Shown here in pieces: positions 32,377-43,391 of a stretch of DNA of 64,000 bases (position 1 is the first letter of the stretch; every line of letters starts with the position of its first letter). The notes under the pieces are model-generated. The model made no database searches, was not told the origin of the DNA, and saw only the letters and a list, made by a program, of their open reading frames with translations. Source of the DNA: Syngnathus acus (Eukaryota; Chordata; Actinopteri; Syngnathiformes; Syngnathidae); the NCBI RefSeq assembly GCF_901709675.1, contig NC_051100.1, positions 12,754,286 through 12,818,285 of the forward strand. The letters run 5' to 3'. The translations under genes were made by a program, and so were the position numbers.

Positions 32377-33090
32377 AAGATGGCGGCGCGTGCACACGCA
32401 GCGGCCTCTCTCTGTCCCGAACGGTGTTTTGTTTTGTCGTTTAATGTGGGTTTGTCCGCCAGTTTTGTGTGTTCGTCTCGTCGTACCGGGTTGTGCTTCA
32501 ACTGCGGCGGGCTGGTTCTGCTCGTCATCGGCGAAAGCGAGTTTTGTGGCGATCTGGACTTTGAAGCGGGTACATTAAAGGCGCTCGGTCTGCTCCGTCC
32601 TGGAGCGTCGCCGGACTCGCCTGCTATTCCTCCCCCGGTTGGGCGTCCGGGCCTGGCTGGCGGCCAACCCAGCTCGCCCGGCCGTGCCTTCCATTCTTCC
32701 GGCGAACGTTCGATCGCTGGACATCAACATGCCTGCTGAGTTCTGCGGACCGGACAGTGCGTAGCTGCTGTGCATCTGGAGCGGATGGCGTGCTATCGGG
32801 CGGACCGGGCCATTGTACGAGGGGGAACATCGCGAGGAGGTGGACTGTGCGTCTACATCCGGGACGAATGGTGCCGGGACTTTGTTGTGGGATGCCAGCA
32901 CTGCTCGCCACTGGCGAAGTTTGTGATCTCCAGGCTGTTGGGGTCCTGAACTCTTTCCCCGTTGTTTTACTTGTGTGTTAATCGTGTGCTGTGTCTCGTC
33001 ACCGTGGGATAGGGGGAACGGTATTTCGGTTTCTTTGTGTGTCTTAGCATGAAGACAATATGACAATAAAGCTGACTCTGACTCTGACTC
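32377..33090 (+). mobile_element. Internally deleted LINE: 5' and 3' ends joined
   Basis: It starts with the AAGATGGCGGCG type 5' end of Rex1-like LINEs, and runs through a 5' region ending ILPANVRSLD-like at about 32716. It keeps only a scrap of the endonuclease (SRGGGLCVYIRDEWCRDF), then passes to a 3' UTR with ACAATAAAGC and a GACTCT hexamer tail at 33071-33090. RT is wholly missing. No target duplication is visible. Confidence 0.75.
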
Positions 33091-33091
33091 C

Positions 33092-33260
33092 TCTCTGCAT
33101 CCATTGCAGCCTGGTCATCCTGGAAGAGGGACCCTCCCATCTGTGGTCTCTTCTCAAGGTTTCTCATTTCCCCTAGTTGGAGTTTTGAGTTTTTCCTTGC
33201 CCTCCTGGGAGTTTAAGATCAGGGGATGTTTGAGAATATTTGTCATTTTTCACACGTCCT
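33092..33260 (+). repeat. Shared ~190-bp module, copy 1
   Basis: CTCTCTGCATCCATTGCAG, CTCCCATCTGTGGTC, TTCTCAAGGTTTCTCATTT and TAAGATCAGGGGATG are repeated in the same order at 52018-52190. It looks like a spread 3'-terminal segment. No coding frame. Confidence 0.7.
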
Positions 33261-33289
33261 GAGTGTTGTTAGTCACCTAAATGTTGAAC

Positions 33290-33375
33290 AGAGGCTGTGA
33301 TGTACCGAACTCAAATTCCTTGTTTGGCATGCTCAAACATGGCGAATAAAAATTATTGAATCTTGAATCTTGTTG
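33290..33375 (+). mobile_element. LINE 3' tail fragment
   Basis: CCGAACTCAAATTCCTTG, AATAAAAATTATT and a GAATCTT tail are typical of a Rex1-like LINE 3' end. It may belong to the LINE at 29753 whose 3' UTR was interrupted. Confidence 0.5.
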
Positions 33376-33440
33376 TGTTGCTAGATCCTCATCATATGCA
33401 TTTTGACAATGTGAGGACCTTTCCCATAATTGTTTACTTT

Positions 33441-33522
33441 GTTGTTGTGGCCGAGCGGTTAAGGCGATGGACTTGAAATCCATTGGGGTTTCCCCTCGCA
33501 GAATCAAGTCCTGACAACAACG
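33441..33522 (+). pseudogene. tRNA-Ser (TGA) relic
   Basis: The acceptor GTTGTTG/CAACAAC pairs perfectly. The A box TGGCCGAGCGG, anticodon loop ACTTGAAAT (TGA) and long variable arm GGGGTTTCCCC are kept. The T arm is damaged (GCAGA/CCTGA) and the B box reads GAATCAAGTCC, so transcription by Pol III is doubtful. Confidence 0.7.
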
Positions 33523-33528
33523 ATCAAG

Positions 33529-34735
33529 TACCGTAATTTTCGGACTGTAAGTCGTGTTTTCTTTCATAGTTTGGGTGGGTGGGCCACTTATACTGAGGAG
33601 CGACTTATATGTGAATTTCTTCAAATATTTTCAAAAAAAAAAAGTGAAACCGCGATAAACGAACCGCGATGTAGCAAGGGATTACTGTATGTTGAATTTC
33701 AAGTGACGTCAGCAGCGGACAAAAGGACAAAAGGACAAAGATTCGATCACGGGATGACGAAGATGACGAAGGGCCCCACGTACTACCGGCATCATTAGCG
33801 GCTTTGTTTGTAAGTGACACGGAGGACGAAGAGTTTGAAGGATTTAATGATTTGGAGTGTCACAGAAGGTTTGAAAAACTATTATGGCTTTTACGCACGC
33901 CCGGTCCTACTCTACGGAGCTCTCTTTCACTTCCGTGGATGGAAGTCTGGGGCCGGCGCTCGGCCGGGTGGCTGTCCGAGGACGGTGGATGGGGCTCGGA
34001 CATGGATTTTACGCACGCCCGGTCCTACTCTAACGGAGCTCTCTTTCACTTCCGTAGATGGAAGTCGGGGGCCGGTGCTCGGCCGGGTGGCTGTCCGGGG
34101 ACGGTGGATGGGGCTCGGACATGGCTTTCACGTACGCCCGGTCCTATTCTATGGAGCTCTCTTCAACCTCCGTGGCTGGAAGTGCCACCTCCGGGGATGG
34201 AAGTCCACGCCGCCACACGCCTGGAAGTCAACGCCGGTGCTTGGGGCCGTGTTGCGGTGAACTATTTATGTTATAGTTATTTGATATATTTTATTTCGTT
34301 TAGCAACTTGTATATGGTTTTATTGTTACAGTTCAGTAGTTGTTGGCTCGTTGAACTTTTGTTTTGTTAAATAAAGAGCCGTACCCACGTCTTTCCTTGT
34401 ACTTTGTTAACGCTACAATATATATACTAGATCTGTGGAATAACGACGAGGCTGACGTCAGGGCGCACGCGCGGTGTTGTTGACAAAGGACGAGGAATTT
34501 GATCGATGGATTTAATGATTTGAAGTGACACAGATGGTTTGATAATATTATTGCTTATGTAATAGTTATTTGAGATATAATTTATATATCGTTATATGGG
34601 CCTGTGGAATATTTTGAAGTGCGAGCGCCGCGCACTCATTGTTGACATAAAGGACGATCGATGGATTTAATGAATTGGAGTGACACAGATGGTTTCATAA
34701 ACGTGTTATTTATGTAATAGTTATTTGATTTTTAC
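33529..34735 (-). mobile_element. TA-flanked composite MITE, copy B (3' end lost)
   Basis: It is the reverse complement of copy A from TACCGTAATTTTCGGACT at 33529. It holds about 2.3 copies of a 119-bp GC-rich repeat (starts near 33889, 34007 and 34127) that copy A has fewer of. The far end stops inside the element at 34735, next to an LTR fragment. Confidence 0.75.
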
Positions 34736-34736
34736 C

Positions 34737-34876
34737 GTACTGCAGCTAGTCAATCAGGTGAAAAGATCTTAGCACTTTGGTCTACTACTTTTGTTAAGAC
34801 AGGACAAGCTAGGTAGATTACTACAGGTTACATTCCAACATAATCATACGATGAAGATATTCTGCAAACCCTAACA
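34737..34876 (-). repeat. LTR fragment matching the solo LTR at 40065
   Basis: The reverse complement of 34737-34876 aligns with 40065-40200, including the LTR start TGTTAGGG (CCCTAACA at 34869-34876). Confidence 0.7.
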
Positions 34877-35101
34877 ATATATATAATTTAAAAAAAATAT
34901 GGACAGTATGTACACAATACACTTTTACACAGTATACACAATATACAGTGGAGATAAGAAATTATTAGATAAAAAAAATAGTGCAAGGGAAGGAAAAACT
35001 GTGCAAAAGCAGGTAGAAAGAGTATGAGGTAGACAGATATTGCACATATGACTACACACGGTTATTGCACGTTATTATTGCACGTAATTATTGTCCGTTA
35101 G

Positions 35102-35623
35102 CTACAGTGATTTAGCCTGGTTGTATAGTCTGATGGCAGCAGGGAGGAAGGACCTGCGATGCCTCTCGGTGGTGCATCGTGGGTGACGAAGCCGGTCACT
35201 GATGGAGCTCTCCAGGGCTCTGACAGTCTCATGAAGGGGGTGGGAGACGTTGTCCATGATGGAGGACAGCTTAGCCACCATCCTCCTCTCCCCCACCACC
35301 TCCACCCGGTCCAGACTGCAGCCGAGGACAGAGCCGGCTTTCTTCACCACCTTGTCCAGCCTCTTCCTCTCCGCTGCAGTGATGCTGCTGCTCCAGCAGA
35401 CCACCCCATAAAAAATGGCGGACGCCACCACAGAGTCGTAGAAGGTCCTCAGGAGGCCGTCCCTCACTCCGAAGGACCTCAGTCTGCGCAGCAGGTGGAG
35501 TCTGCTCTGGCCCTTCTTGTATAGGGCCTGAGTGTTACCAGTCCAGTCCAGTTTATTGTTCAGGTGAACACCCAGGTACTTGTAAGAGTCCACAATCTCT
35601 ACGTCCGTTCCCTGGATGTTCAC
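35102..35623 (-). pseudogene. LINE RT C-terminal domain
   Basis: The 173 residues include VDSYKYLGVHLNNKLDW, GQSRLHLLRRLRSFG and the terminal HRRSFLPAAIRLYNQ, ending at a natural stop before the 3' UTR. Confidence 0.85.
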
Positions 35624-36702
35624 CGGCGAGGGGGGCCTTTGCGCCGGCGGAAGTCCACCACCAGCTCCTTTGTTTTTCCAGAGTTAATCTGGAGGCGGTT
35701 CCGCTGGCACCAGTCCACGAATCTCTGATTCAGTCCTCGGTACTCCGTCTCGTCTCCGTTGTTAATGAGACCGACGATGGCGGAGTCGTCCGAGAACCTC
35801 TGGAGGTGGCAGGTCAATGTGTGGTGGGTGAAGTCAGCTGTGTAGATGGTGAAGAGGGGGGCCAGGACGGTCCCCTGTGGAGCTCCTGTGCTGCAGACCA
35901 CCATGTCAGACACACGGCCTCCTGTCCTCACAAACTGTGGTCTGTTTGTGAGGAAGTCCAGGACCCATGATGTCAGCTGCTGGCAGGCTCCAGCATGATG
36001 CAGTTTGTTCCCCAGCAGTTCTGGCTGGATGGTGTTGAAGGCACTGGAGAAATCATAAAACATGATCCTCACAGTGCTTCCAGCCCGCTCCAGGTGAGCC
36101 AGGGACCTCTGCATGAGGAAGATGACGGCGTCCTCAACCCCGATGCTCGGCCGGTAGGCGAACTGCAGGGGGTCGGCGGAGGAGCTCACCAGGGGGCGCA
36201 GGTGGTGGAGGACCAGCCTCTCCAGGGTCTTCGCCAGGTGGGATGTCAGGGCCACCGGCCGGTAGTGGTTGAAGTCACTGGGGCGAGATGACTTGGGCAC
36301 CGGTACCACGCAGGACGTCTTCCACAGCTGTGGTACCCTGTGCAGCCTCATGCTCATGTTGAACATGTGCTCCACGATCCTGCACAGTTGCCCGGAGCAG
36401 GATCTGAGCAGCCTGGAGGTGATGCCATCTGGACCCGTCGCCTTCTTCACCTTGAGCCTGGCCAGTCCTCTCTCCTCCTGGGCTGTGGAGAGCACCATGC
36501 TGGGTGGGGGAGCGGGGGGTGGGGTGGGTTGCAGGGGGGATGGTTGGTGGGTTCGGTGGAGTTGATAATGGGCTGGGGGGTCTTGGAGGGGGTGTAGCAG
36601 GGGGCGGGGTTGAGGTGAGAGTCCTCGGAGCAGAAGAGGCTCCAGTCGGGGGAAGTTGCAGCAGGGCTGGGTGGGTGGGGGGAGGAGTGGATGGTTGTTC
36701 AA
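35620..36702 (-). pseudogene. LINE reverse transcriptase
   Basis: RT motifs in order: [55 protein letters not shown] (one residue lost before FTIY) and the catalytic FSDDSAIVG near residue 300. The frame ends after KELVVDFRRRKG at a shift near 35625. Confidence 0.85.
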
Positions 36703-37114
36703 ACCGGTTGAAGAACCGGTTCAGGTCATTCACCCACTCTTGATCCCTGTCCAGCGCAGGTCTGGAGTTGCTACGTCCTGAGGTGGTGTTCAGGCTCCTC
36801 CAGACCCCGCTGACATCGTCCCGCTGCAGTTGGTCTTCCATCCTCCTCCTGTAGTTGCTCTTCCCCTCCCTGATCTTCTTCCTCAAGTCCCTCTGCACCG
36901 TTTTCAGCAGGTCCCTGTCTCCCGATTTAAAGACCCTCCTTTTGTCCCTGAGCAGGTCTTTGATCTCAGGGGTGATCCAAGGTTTGCTGTTTGCAAAAAC
37001 TCTGACTGTTTTGGTGGGTATGGTGGAGTCTACACAAAAGTTAATGTAGTCTGTGACACCGCTGGTGAGACCGTCGATGTCGTCCCCGTAGTCCTCACAT
37101 AACACGTCCCACAC
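36275..37114 (-). pseudogene. LINE linker region
   Basis: Residues 1-160 match the linker (TKTVRVFANSKPWITPEIK, FKSGDRDLLKTVQRDLRKK, DLNRFFNRFEQ). The proline-rich second half is out of frame with RT, which lies in the next frame. Confidence 0.75.
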
Positions 37115-37262
37115 CGTGGTCTCAAAGCAGTCCTGAAGAGTCTCCAGAGATTCTTCCGACCAGATCTGTCTGCACCAGAGGCTGATACACGGGGAGAAGG
37201 TGGATCAGATCGTGATCAGATCTTCCAAGGGGGGGGGGAGGGGGGATGATGTATATGCCTCC

Positions 37263-37820
37263 TTAAGGTTGGCATAAAAAAGGTCGTGTTTTATTTCCTC
37301 TGGTACTGCAGGTGACATATTGGCTGAAAGTTGGAAGTGTGGATGAAGGAGAGGCATGATTGAAGTCCCCGGTAATAAGAAGGAGGGCATGTGGATGCTG
37401 TGTTTGCAGCCTGCTTACACTGCTGTGCAGGACATCGCGGGCTGCGTCGGCATTAGCATTTGGGGGGACATACGCAGTTATCGCGATAACGTGCGAGAGT
37501 TCCCGCGGCAGGTAGTGTGGCCTCAAGCTAACGGCTAGCAGCTCAATGTCCGCGCTGCAGAGTTGCTCTTTGATAGTGATGTGCCCAGGGTTGCACCATC
37601 TATCGTTCACAAACACAGCAAGCCCCCCTCCTTTCCTCTTACCGCTCTCTCGTGTCCTGTCTGCCCTTATCAGGTTGAACCCGTCCAGAGCGACGGCAGA
37701 GTCCGGTGTTTGCTCCGTTAGCCAGGTCTCCGTGAAAAGCAGCATGCTACATTCCCTGTATTCCCGTTGGTGCCGTGCTAGCGCCGTTAGCTCATCCATC
37801 TTATTGCAAATGGACCTCAC
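37263..37820 (-). pseudogene. LINE endonuclease N-terminal part
   Basis: 185 residues: RSICNKMDELTAL, LLFTETWLTEQTPDSAVAL, KGGGLAVFVNDRWC and LLITGDFNHASPS (catalytic). It is frameshifted after residue ~170 (YVTCSTRG). Confidence 0.82.
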
Positions 37821-38343
37821 ATTCCCGGTGATGATGGTGGGGAGTGTGGGCTTGAAGCGGCGTTTCTATTTCCGGCACATAACACCCGAGCGTTGTCCTC
37901 TTTTCCTCCTCTTCAGCTCAGGGGAAACATTGGGCTTGTAGCCTGTTAGCTTCCCTTGGCTACAGAGGGCTAACAGCTGACCACGGGTGTAAACAATGGA
38001 GCGTTTACTGCCTGCTTCGGTGAATGCTGGAGTGATGAACCAGGTGAAAAATAGGAAAAAGAAAAGGGCCAGCCTCACTGTTTTTGCAAACATGTTTCTG
38101 CCCGGTAAAAAAAGAAAACAGTGCTGAGAAAAAGAAAAAAAGAGTAAAAAAGAACATAAAACGAGACAATATACAGACGAGTCGACGGAGCTGCTGCAAA
38201 CGTGTCGCCACTACCGCGGCGCCAACAAAAAAAAAAAAAAAAAAAAAAAGGATTTCCTGAAACATTCAAACCATTCACAGTTCACATCTCAGAGTGATGA
38301 CCCAGTGAGTTTTGCAGACTTTAAAGGCAAACTCTGAAGTTTT

Positions 38344-38682
38344 GTGGACACTGAAAAGATGCGTGGGGCAGTGACATCAGAGGACAACGTAATGAGGGCA
38401 CAAGTGCGGCCGCCAGGGAAGCGTACTCCAGCAGGTGTTGGTGACCGACGGGGAGATGGTACCACGGATGTGGTGTATTTCCGATGCGGCGTGAAAGGGC
38501 ACGTTGCCAGGGTGTGCCACCGCAAGCAGTGGTGCAACCACTGTCAAAGTTCATCCCACCGCTTTATGACCTGCAGAAGAAGACCGCAACGTCGGGATGA
38601 CGCGCGGACAGTTTCGGCGGCGCACGGCAGCAGCGAGTTCACGTTCGGGGTGAGCGATTGTGATGCAGCGGTTCAGCAATGA
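38344..38682 (+). pseudogene. Copia Gag zinc-knuckle region
   Basis: Cysteine pattern FRCGVKGHVARVCHRK then WCNHCQSSSHRFMTC, with one Cys changed. It stops before the protease. Confidence 0.75.
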
Positions 38683-38697
38683 CCCCATGTCAAGCAG

Positions 38698-39159
38698 ATG
38701 GGCCTGGGGGTCGACACAGGGGAGACTTCCCACATCATCACGGACATTACGCGGTTTAAGAAGTTCGACGATGGATTCCGGTCAGAGACTCACTTCATGG
38801 AGCTGGCTGATGGGACTAAACGCAGTGGTGTTGCAGAGCGCAGGGGAGATGCGGAGGTGGTGCTGGTTGACAGCAGGGGGCAACGCTGTAAAGCTACCCT
38901 GTCACTGGCGTTGTACATCCCCACCTATCCACAGGACATCTTCTCCGTGCAAGCTGCGACCACCGGAGGGGCCACTGTCATCTTCAAGAGAGGTAAAAAC
39001 GTCCTCAAGTGCAGAGATGGCACAAACTTCAACATATATATCTATAAAAGACTTTATTATTTGAACACTGTAGATCAGTGGTCCCCAACCTTTTTTGCGC
39101 CACGGACCGGTTACGTGTCAGAAATATTTTTGCGGACCGGCCTTTATATAAATAAATAA
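38698..39159 (+). pseudogene. Copia protease (its last third runs into a hAT element)
   Basis: GVDTGETSHIITD is the catalytic block (Asp-Thr-Gly), followed by the protease body (MELADGTKRSGVAERRG, ALYIPTYPQDIFSV). Copia sequence ends at 39075, where a hAT element starts. The pre-integrase domain resumes at 39948 (HEILGHCNYDDILRL in another frame). Confidence 0.82.
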
Positions 39160-39939
39160 TAGATTTATATAACTAAATAATACATTTATATAAATAAATA
39201 ATACATTTACAATAAATATATGAATACGATGAAATAAAATGATACGACTGGCATAAAAACAAGTATAAACGACATTAAAATAAAACTCACCATTACATTG
39301 AATTAGTGGGAGCACTGAGCTTGTTTCTCAGAAACGAGCCGGTCCCATCTAGGCGTAATCGGAGACAATGACACCCGAAGTGGTTAAGGTTTGTCTTTTA
39401 ATGCAGGATGCTTGGTCTCCATGTGCCGAAGCAGTTTTGAGGGCTTCATTGCCTCGTTAGCTAGCCTGTCGCCACATATTATGCAGAGTGGGCTTGGCGC
39501 GTCATAGTCTTTTAAATGCAGCTTTCCTTTTCTTAGAAGTCGTAGCCTCTTCTTCTTCAGTCTCCTCATTGGGCTTTTTTCCCTTTCCGAAGTAGCTTTC
39601 CAAACATCTCTGTTTCTTGCTCATTTTTGCTTGCTTCGCGGGCTCAACTGAGGTGACATGTCACGTGACGGAGACGAGCGTCTTGACCTGAACCGACGGA
39701 TGTAATTGGGAGAGAATCGCCAATTTTTTTATATTTTTCAAAATAAATACTTACTCATTTTTGCTAGCTTTGCGGGCTCGACTGGGGAAACATGTCACGT
39801 GACCGGGACGAGCGTCTTGACCTGAATTAATTGATCGTCGATTAAAACAATTTTTTTTTTTTGTGTGTGGCTTGGCGGCCCGGTACAAAGTGACCCACGG
39901 ACCGGTAGCGGTCCGCGGCCCGGTGGTTGGGGACCACTG
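39076..39939 (+). mobile_element. hAT element 1 (864 bp) in Copia
   Basis: Terminal repeats CAGTGGTCCCCAACC / GGTTGGGGACCACTG are flanked by the perfect 8-bp duplication CTGTAGAT (39068-39075, 39940-39947). On the minus strand a transposase N-terminal piece remains at 39569-39384, with BED-finger-like PSPLCIICGDRLANEAMKPS and HMETKHP. The rest is deleted, so it is non-autonomous. Confidence 0.92.
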
Positions 39940-40064
39940 CTGTAGATGATGATGATGTTGATGTTCAATGTATGTCACGATTTAAAAACATGGCATGAAA
40001 TACTTGGCCACTGTAATTATGATGATATCCTAAGGTTGGAAAGTGTGGTTAAAGGAATGAAAAT

Positions 40065-40477
40065 TGTTAGGGTTGATAGATTAGTTTCATCCTATGCCTA
40101 TGTTGGAATGTAACCTGTCATAATTAACCAAACTTGTACTGTCTTGACAAAGTAGTAGAACGAAGTGCTAAGATCCTTTGAACTGATTGACCTGCTGCAG
40201 AGGAAGCAATCTAAGTTGTTCTGTTTCCACCAACGTCGTAAAAGACCCCCTGCTATGCTTTGACCAGAAGCCAGGGGCTTCAACTCCATCCTTTCCACTC
40301 TCACCCCCACCCTGCTTTCTCTCAATAAAAACTCTCTTGCAAGAATCCAAAGTCTGACTTCGTTCGATCATCGTTGTATGCACAGCGACGAACGTGCTCT
40401 CCACTTGCAAGTGTTCAAAAGGCATACCGTCTCCCGTGTGGTTCTTGCAAAATAAGTTAGTGAGCACCACTCTAACA
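40065..40477 (+). repeat. Solo LTR (413 bp) in Copia
   Basis: It starts TGTTAG, ends CTAACA and is flanked by the perfect 5-bp duplication AAAAT (40060-40064, 40478-40482). AATAAA lies at 40325. A partial copy is at 34737. It is a remnant of an LTR retroelement family otherwise absent from the window. Confidence 0.9.
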
Positions 40478-40572
40478 AAAATCAAAGGGAAATATGTGAC
40501 ATATGTACAGAAGGTAAATTTGTTCAAACTAGGAACAGGGAGCCAGATGCTAGAGCCAGATCAGTTTTTGAA

Positions 40573-41031
40573 TTGGTTCATACTGATCTTGCAGGGCCAA
40601 TAGATCCAATTTCTATAGATGGTCACAAATATGCTGTGTCTTTCGCTGATGACTATACTGGTGCTGTTTTTGTTTATTTTCTAAAGCAAAAGAGCAATGT
40701 TGTGCAAGCTACTGAGAAATTTCTTTCTGATACATCCCATTATGGGACGGTAAAACAAATCAGGTCTGACAACGCTTTAGAATTTATGGGTAAAAATGAT
40801 CAGACATTGCTCAGAAAAAATGGCATCAAACACGAAAAGTCTGCTCCCTACTCACCACATCAGAATGGTACGGCAGAGCGAAACTGGCGCACCTTATTTG
40901 ACATGGCAAGGTGCATGATAATTGAAGGCCAGTTACCTAAAGAGCTCTGGACCTATGCAGTGCAGACCGCATTCATGGTGAGGAATAGATGTTTTAACAA
41001 CCGTACCAAGCAAACTCCTTATTTCATGTGA
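40573..41031 (+). pseudogene. Copia integrase core
   Basis: The Copia integrase triad is present: VHTDLAGP (first Asp, residue 5), RSDNALEF (second Asp, near 66) and NGTAERNWRT (Glu, near 102). A stop follows PYFM at 41030. The downstream frame (41050-41292) continues the C-terminal part (FGSMCYAYRQDKRKLGPR) without its start. Confidence 0.88.
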
Positions 41032-41351
41032 ACAGGACAGCAACAAAACTTGGCAAAAATGCATAAATTTGGATCAATGTGTTATGCCTACAGACAGGAC
41101 AAAAGAAAACTAGGCCCAAGATGTGACAAAGGTATTTTTGTTGGGTGTGACAAAAATAGTCCAGCCGATTTGGTGTATTATCCTAGCAGTGGTAAAGTGC
41201 AAAAACATAGGCGGGTTGATAGGACAAGAGAAACTCTCCCTTCCAACAGGATGGAGACAAACACAGGAACAGAAGCCGGTTCCTATAGTTGAGCCACAGG
41301 AAAACCAGGCAAAACCAGTCACACAGGAGTTAAGACGTTACCCTTCTAGAG

Positions 41352-41552
41352 CAGGGGTCTCAAACACCAGTCCTCGGGGGCCGCATTCCTACATGTTTTC
41401 CAAGTTTCCCTTGTTAAACACACCTGATTTAAATGATCAGTTCATCCTCACGTTCTGCAGGAGCCTGATAATTGAATCAGGTGTGTTTAACGAGGGAAAT
41501 TTGGAAAACATGTAGAAATGCGGCCCCCGAGGACTGGAGTTTGAGACCCCTG
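41352..41552 (+). mobile_element. hAT MITE (201 bp) in Copia
   Basis: It has the same family and length as at 24608, with its central ~50 bases in reverse orientation. Flanks TTCTAGAG and TTCTAGTA match at 6 of 8 bases. Confidence 0.88.
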
Positions 41553-41601
41553 TTCTAGTAAGGAGTAAGCCAGACTACTTTGGTGATCGTGTAACTGAGG
41601 C

Positions 41602-41880
41602 ATGTTGACAGTAGATTACTGCTACCGATTGGTGTCTAATGTACCTTTCTCATTTAGTGAAGCTGTAACGTCACCTTATTTAAAAGAATGGTCTCGTGCC
41701 ATGAGTGAAGAAATGGAATCACTTAATGACAACAACACATTTACCTTGACTACATTGCCAGAGGCTAAGAAAGCAGTGGGGGGTAGATGGGTTTATGCTC
41801 TTAAAACCAATGCAGATGGGTCCAGAAAATTTAAGCCACGTTATGTAGCCAAAGGATACAGTCAAAAGCAGGGTGTAGAT
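41602..41880 (+). pseudogene. Copia RT, first part
   Basis: It encodes WSRAMSEEMESL, KKAVGGRWVYALKTN and PRYVAKGYSQKQGVD, the first RT motif of Copia. It is cut at 41880 by a hAT element. Confidence 0.85.
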
Positions 41881-42934
41881 CAGGGGTGGCCAACCAGTCA
41901 GAGACTAAGAGCCACATTTTTTACTGTGTCATCGCAAAGAGCCACATCATACACATGAGCACACATGAACACCCCCCCCACACACACACACGCACACAAA
42001 CACGCACGCACACGCACACACACACACCCCTCTGCTCAGCCAAATTTATTGTGTGACATTATTATGTCACGCACCAACATGATAATGACAAATTGACTCC
42101 TACAGTACTAAAACCACAGACCAAAGACCACATTTTCAACAATGAGCATTGTGTGCATTGTCTCACACAGACAAACTCTCAGTTCAACAAATTCCACAAA
42201 CAAAAACATAATAAGTTTTTTCACTTACTATGTGTGGCGGGACAGACCATTCGTTTGAGTTCGTCGTTTTCAGGAGACAAGATTTCAATAATGTCACTGA
42301 GGCATATTTTAACGAACTCCACTTCATTGTATGGCTTTTTAGCCCGTGCAATGTTCCAAGCCAGTTGAAACAATGCAAGTGTGACAGTCTCTGAGTGCTT
42401 CGTAATTTTTTTGAAAAACTGTACCTATTTTTCTGCCTGACTTTTCAAAGTCTCCAAACTTGTGCTTGCGAAATTCAGTCCCTTTTGCAAAGTCCTTATC
42501 GATATTGGCATGAAGTGAGCTGAAGTGGCGCTGACCATTTGAAGCTTTTAAATGCGCCAATGACGTCCGACATATCAGGCAGAATGGCTTGCCATAGCGT
42601 TCAACAAAAAACAACTTTAACTGTTAAAAACGTCCTGTGTTCATCGTCATATATTCGTTTAGCTGTGCATTTTTTCCTTGCCATTTTGGCAAGCGTCTTG
42701 TCAGCCTTTCTGGACCTAATGGGCCCCCGTAGTCACAGTCGCCATTCATAAAAAAAGCGGGCAAAACCAATTCACCTCACGCGCATGCGCGTTTGACCAA
42801 AATACCATATTGAACTCAAGCGAAGCAAATACGCACGAAAAATAAACACAAATATTGATATGAACGTAAAAGAGCCGCATGAAACTAGCCAAAGAGCCGC
42901 ATGCGGCTCGCGAGCCGCGGGTTGGCCACCGCTG
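41881..42934 (+). mobile_element. hAT element 2 (1054 bp) in Copia RT
   Basis: Terminal repeats CAGGGGTGGCCAACC / GGTTGGCCACCGCTG are flanked by the perfect 8-bp duplication GTGTAGAT (41873-41880, 42935-42942). The minus strand keeps a transposase N-terminal zinc-finger piece at 42614-42339 (KPFCLICRTSLAHLKASNGQ). CA-rich microsatellite lies at about 41970-42030. Non-autonomous. Confidence 0.92.
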
Positions 42935-42942
42935 GTGTAGAT

Positions 42943-43382
42943 TATTGTGAGACTTTTTCACTCACCGCCAATCGGACAAGTGTACGAGTGTTAATGCAAA
43001 AAGCGGCACAAGAAAACCAGATTTTACATCAGATGGATGTCAAAACCGCTTACCTTCATGCTCCAATCGATTTTGAGATTTATATGACACAAGCAGAAGT
43101 TATGAAGTCACATCTGACAAAGGTGAAATGTTGGTGTGTAAGCTGGGAAAATCACTATGGCTTAAAACAATAGGTAGAAACTGGAACAAAATGTTACATG
43201 ATTTCTTGTGTGACAATCTGTTTATTCAGAATCCAGCTGATCATTGTGTGTACACTAAAGAAACAGAAAATCAAAAAGTGGTCATTGTGATATGGGTTGA
43301 TGACCTGATTATTGTTGCCAGTGATGACAATGTGATGAAGAATGTAAGAGAAATGCTCACAGCTAAATTCAAAATGAAAGAC
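42943..43382 (+). pseudogene. Copia RT, second part
   Basis: MDVKTAYLHAPIDFEIYM carries the first catalytic Asp. In the next frame HCVYTKETENQKVVIV and WVDDLIIVASDD carry the catalytic VDD box. It ends at FKMKD, where a LINE is inserted, and resumes at 46619. Confidence 0.88.
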
Positions 43383-43391
43383 ACCTACTAG

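Larger units (their letters stand above)
34877..38231 (-). mobile_element. LINE (Rex1/L2-like), near full length, minus strand
   Basis: The 5' end is near 38231 after an A-run, with GGCGCCGCGGTAG sequence. Endonuclease, linker, RT and 3' UTR follow in four frames. The 3' end is AT-rich at 34877-35090 with no microsatellite tail. At least three frameshifts break it. Confidence 0.82.

Noticed and set aside
38005-38278. Phe-rich small minus-strand frames
   Set aside because: They read through the A-run at the LINE 5' end.
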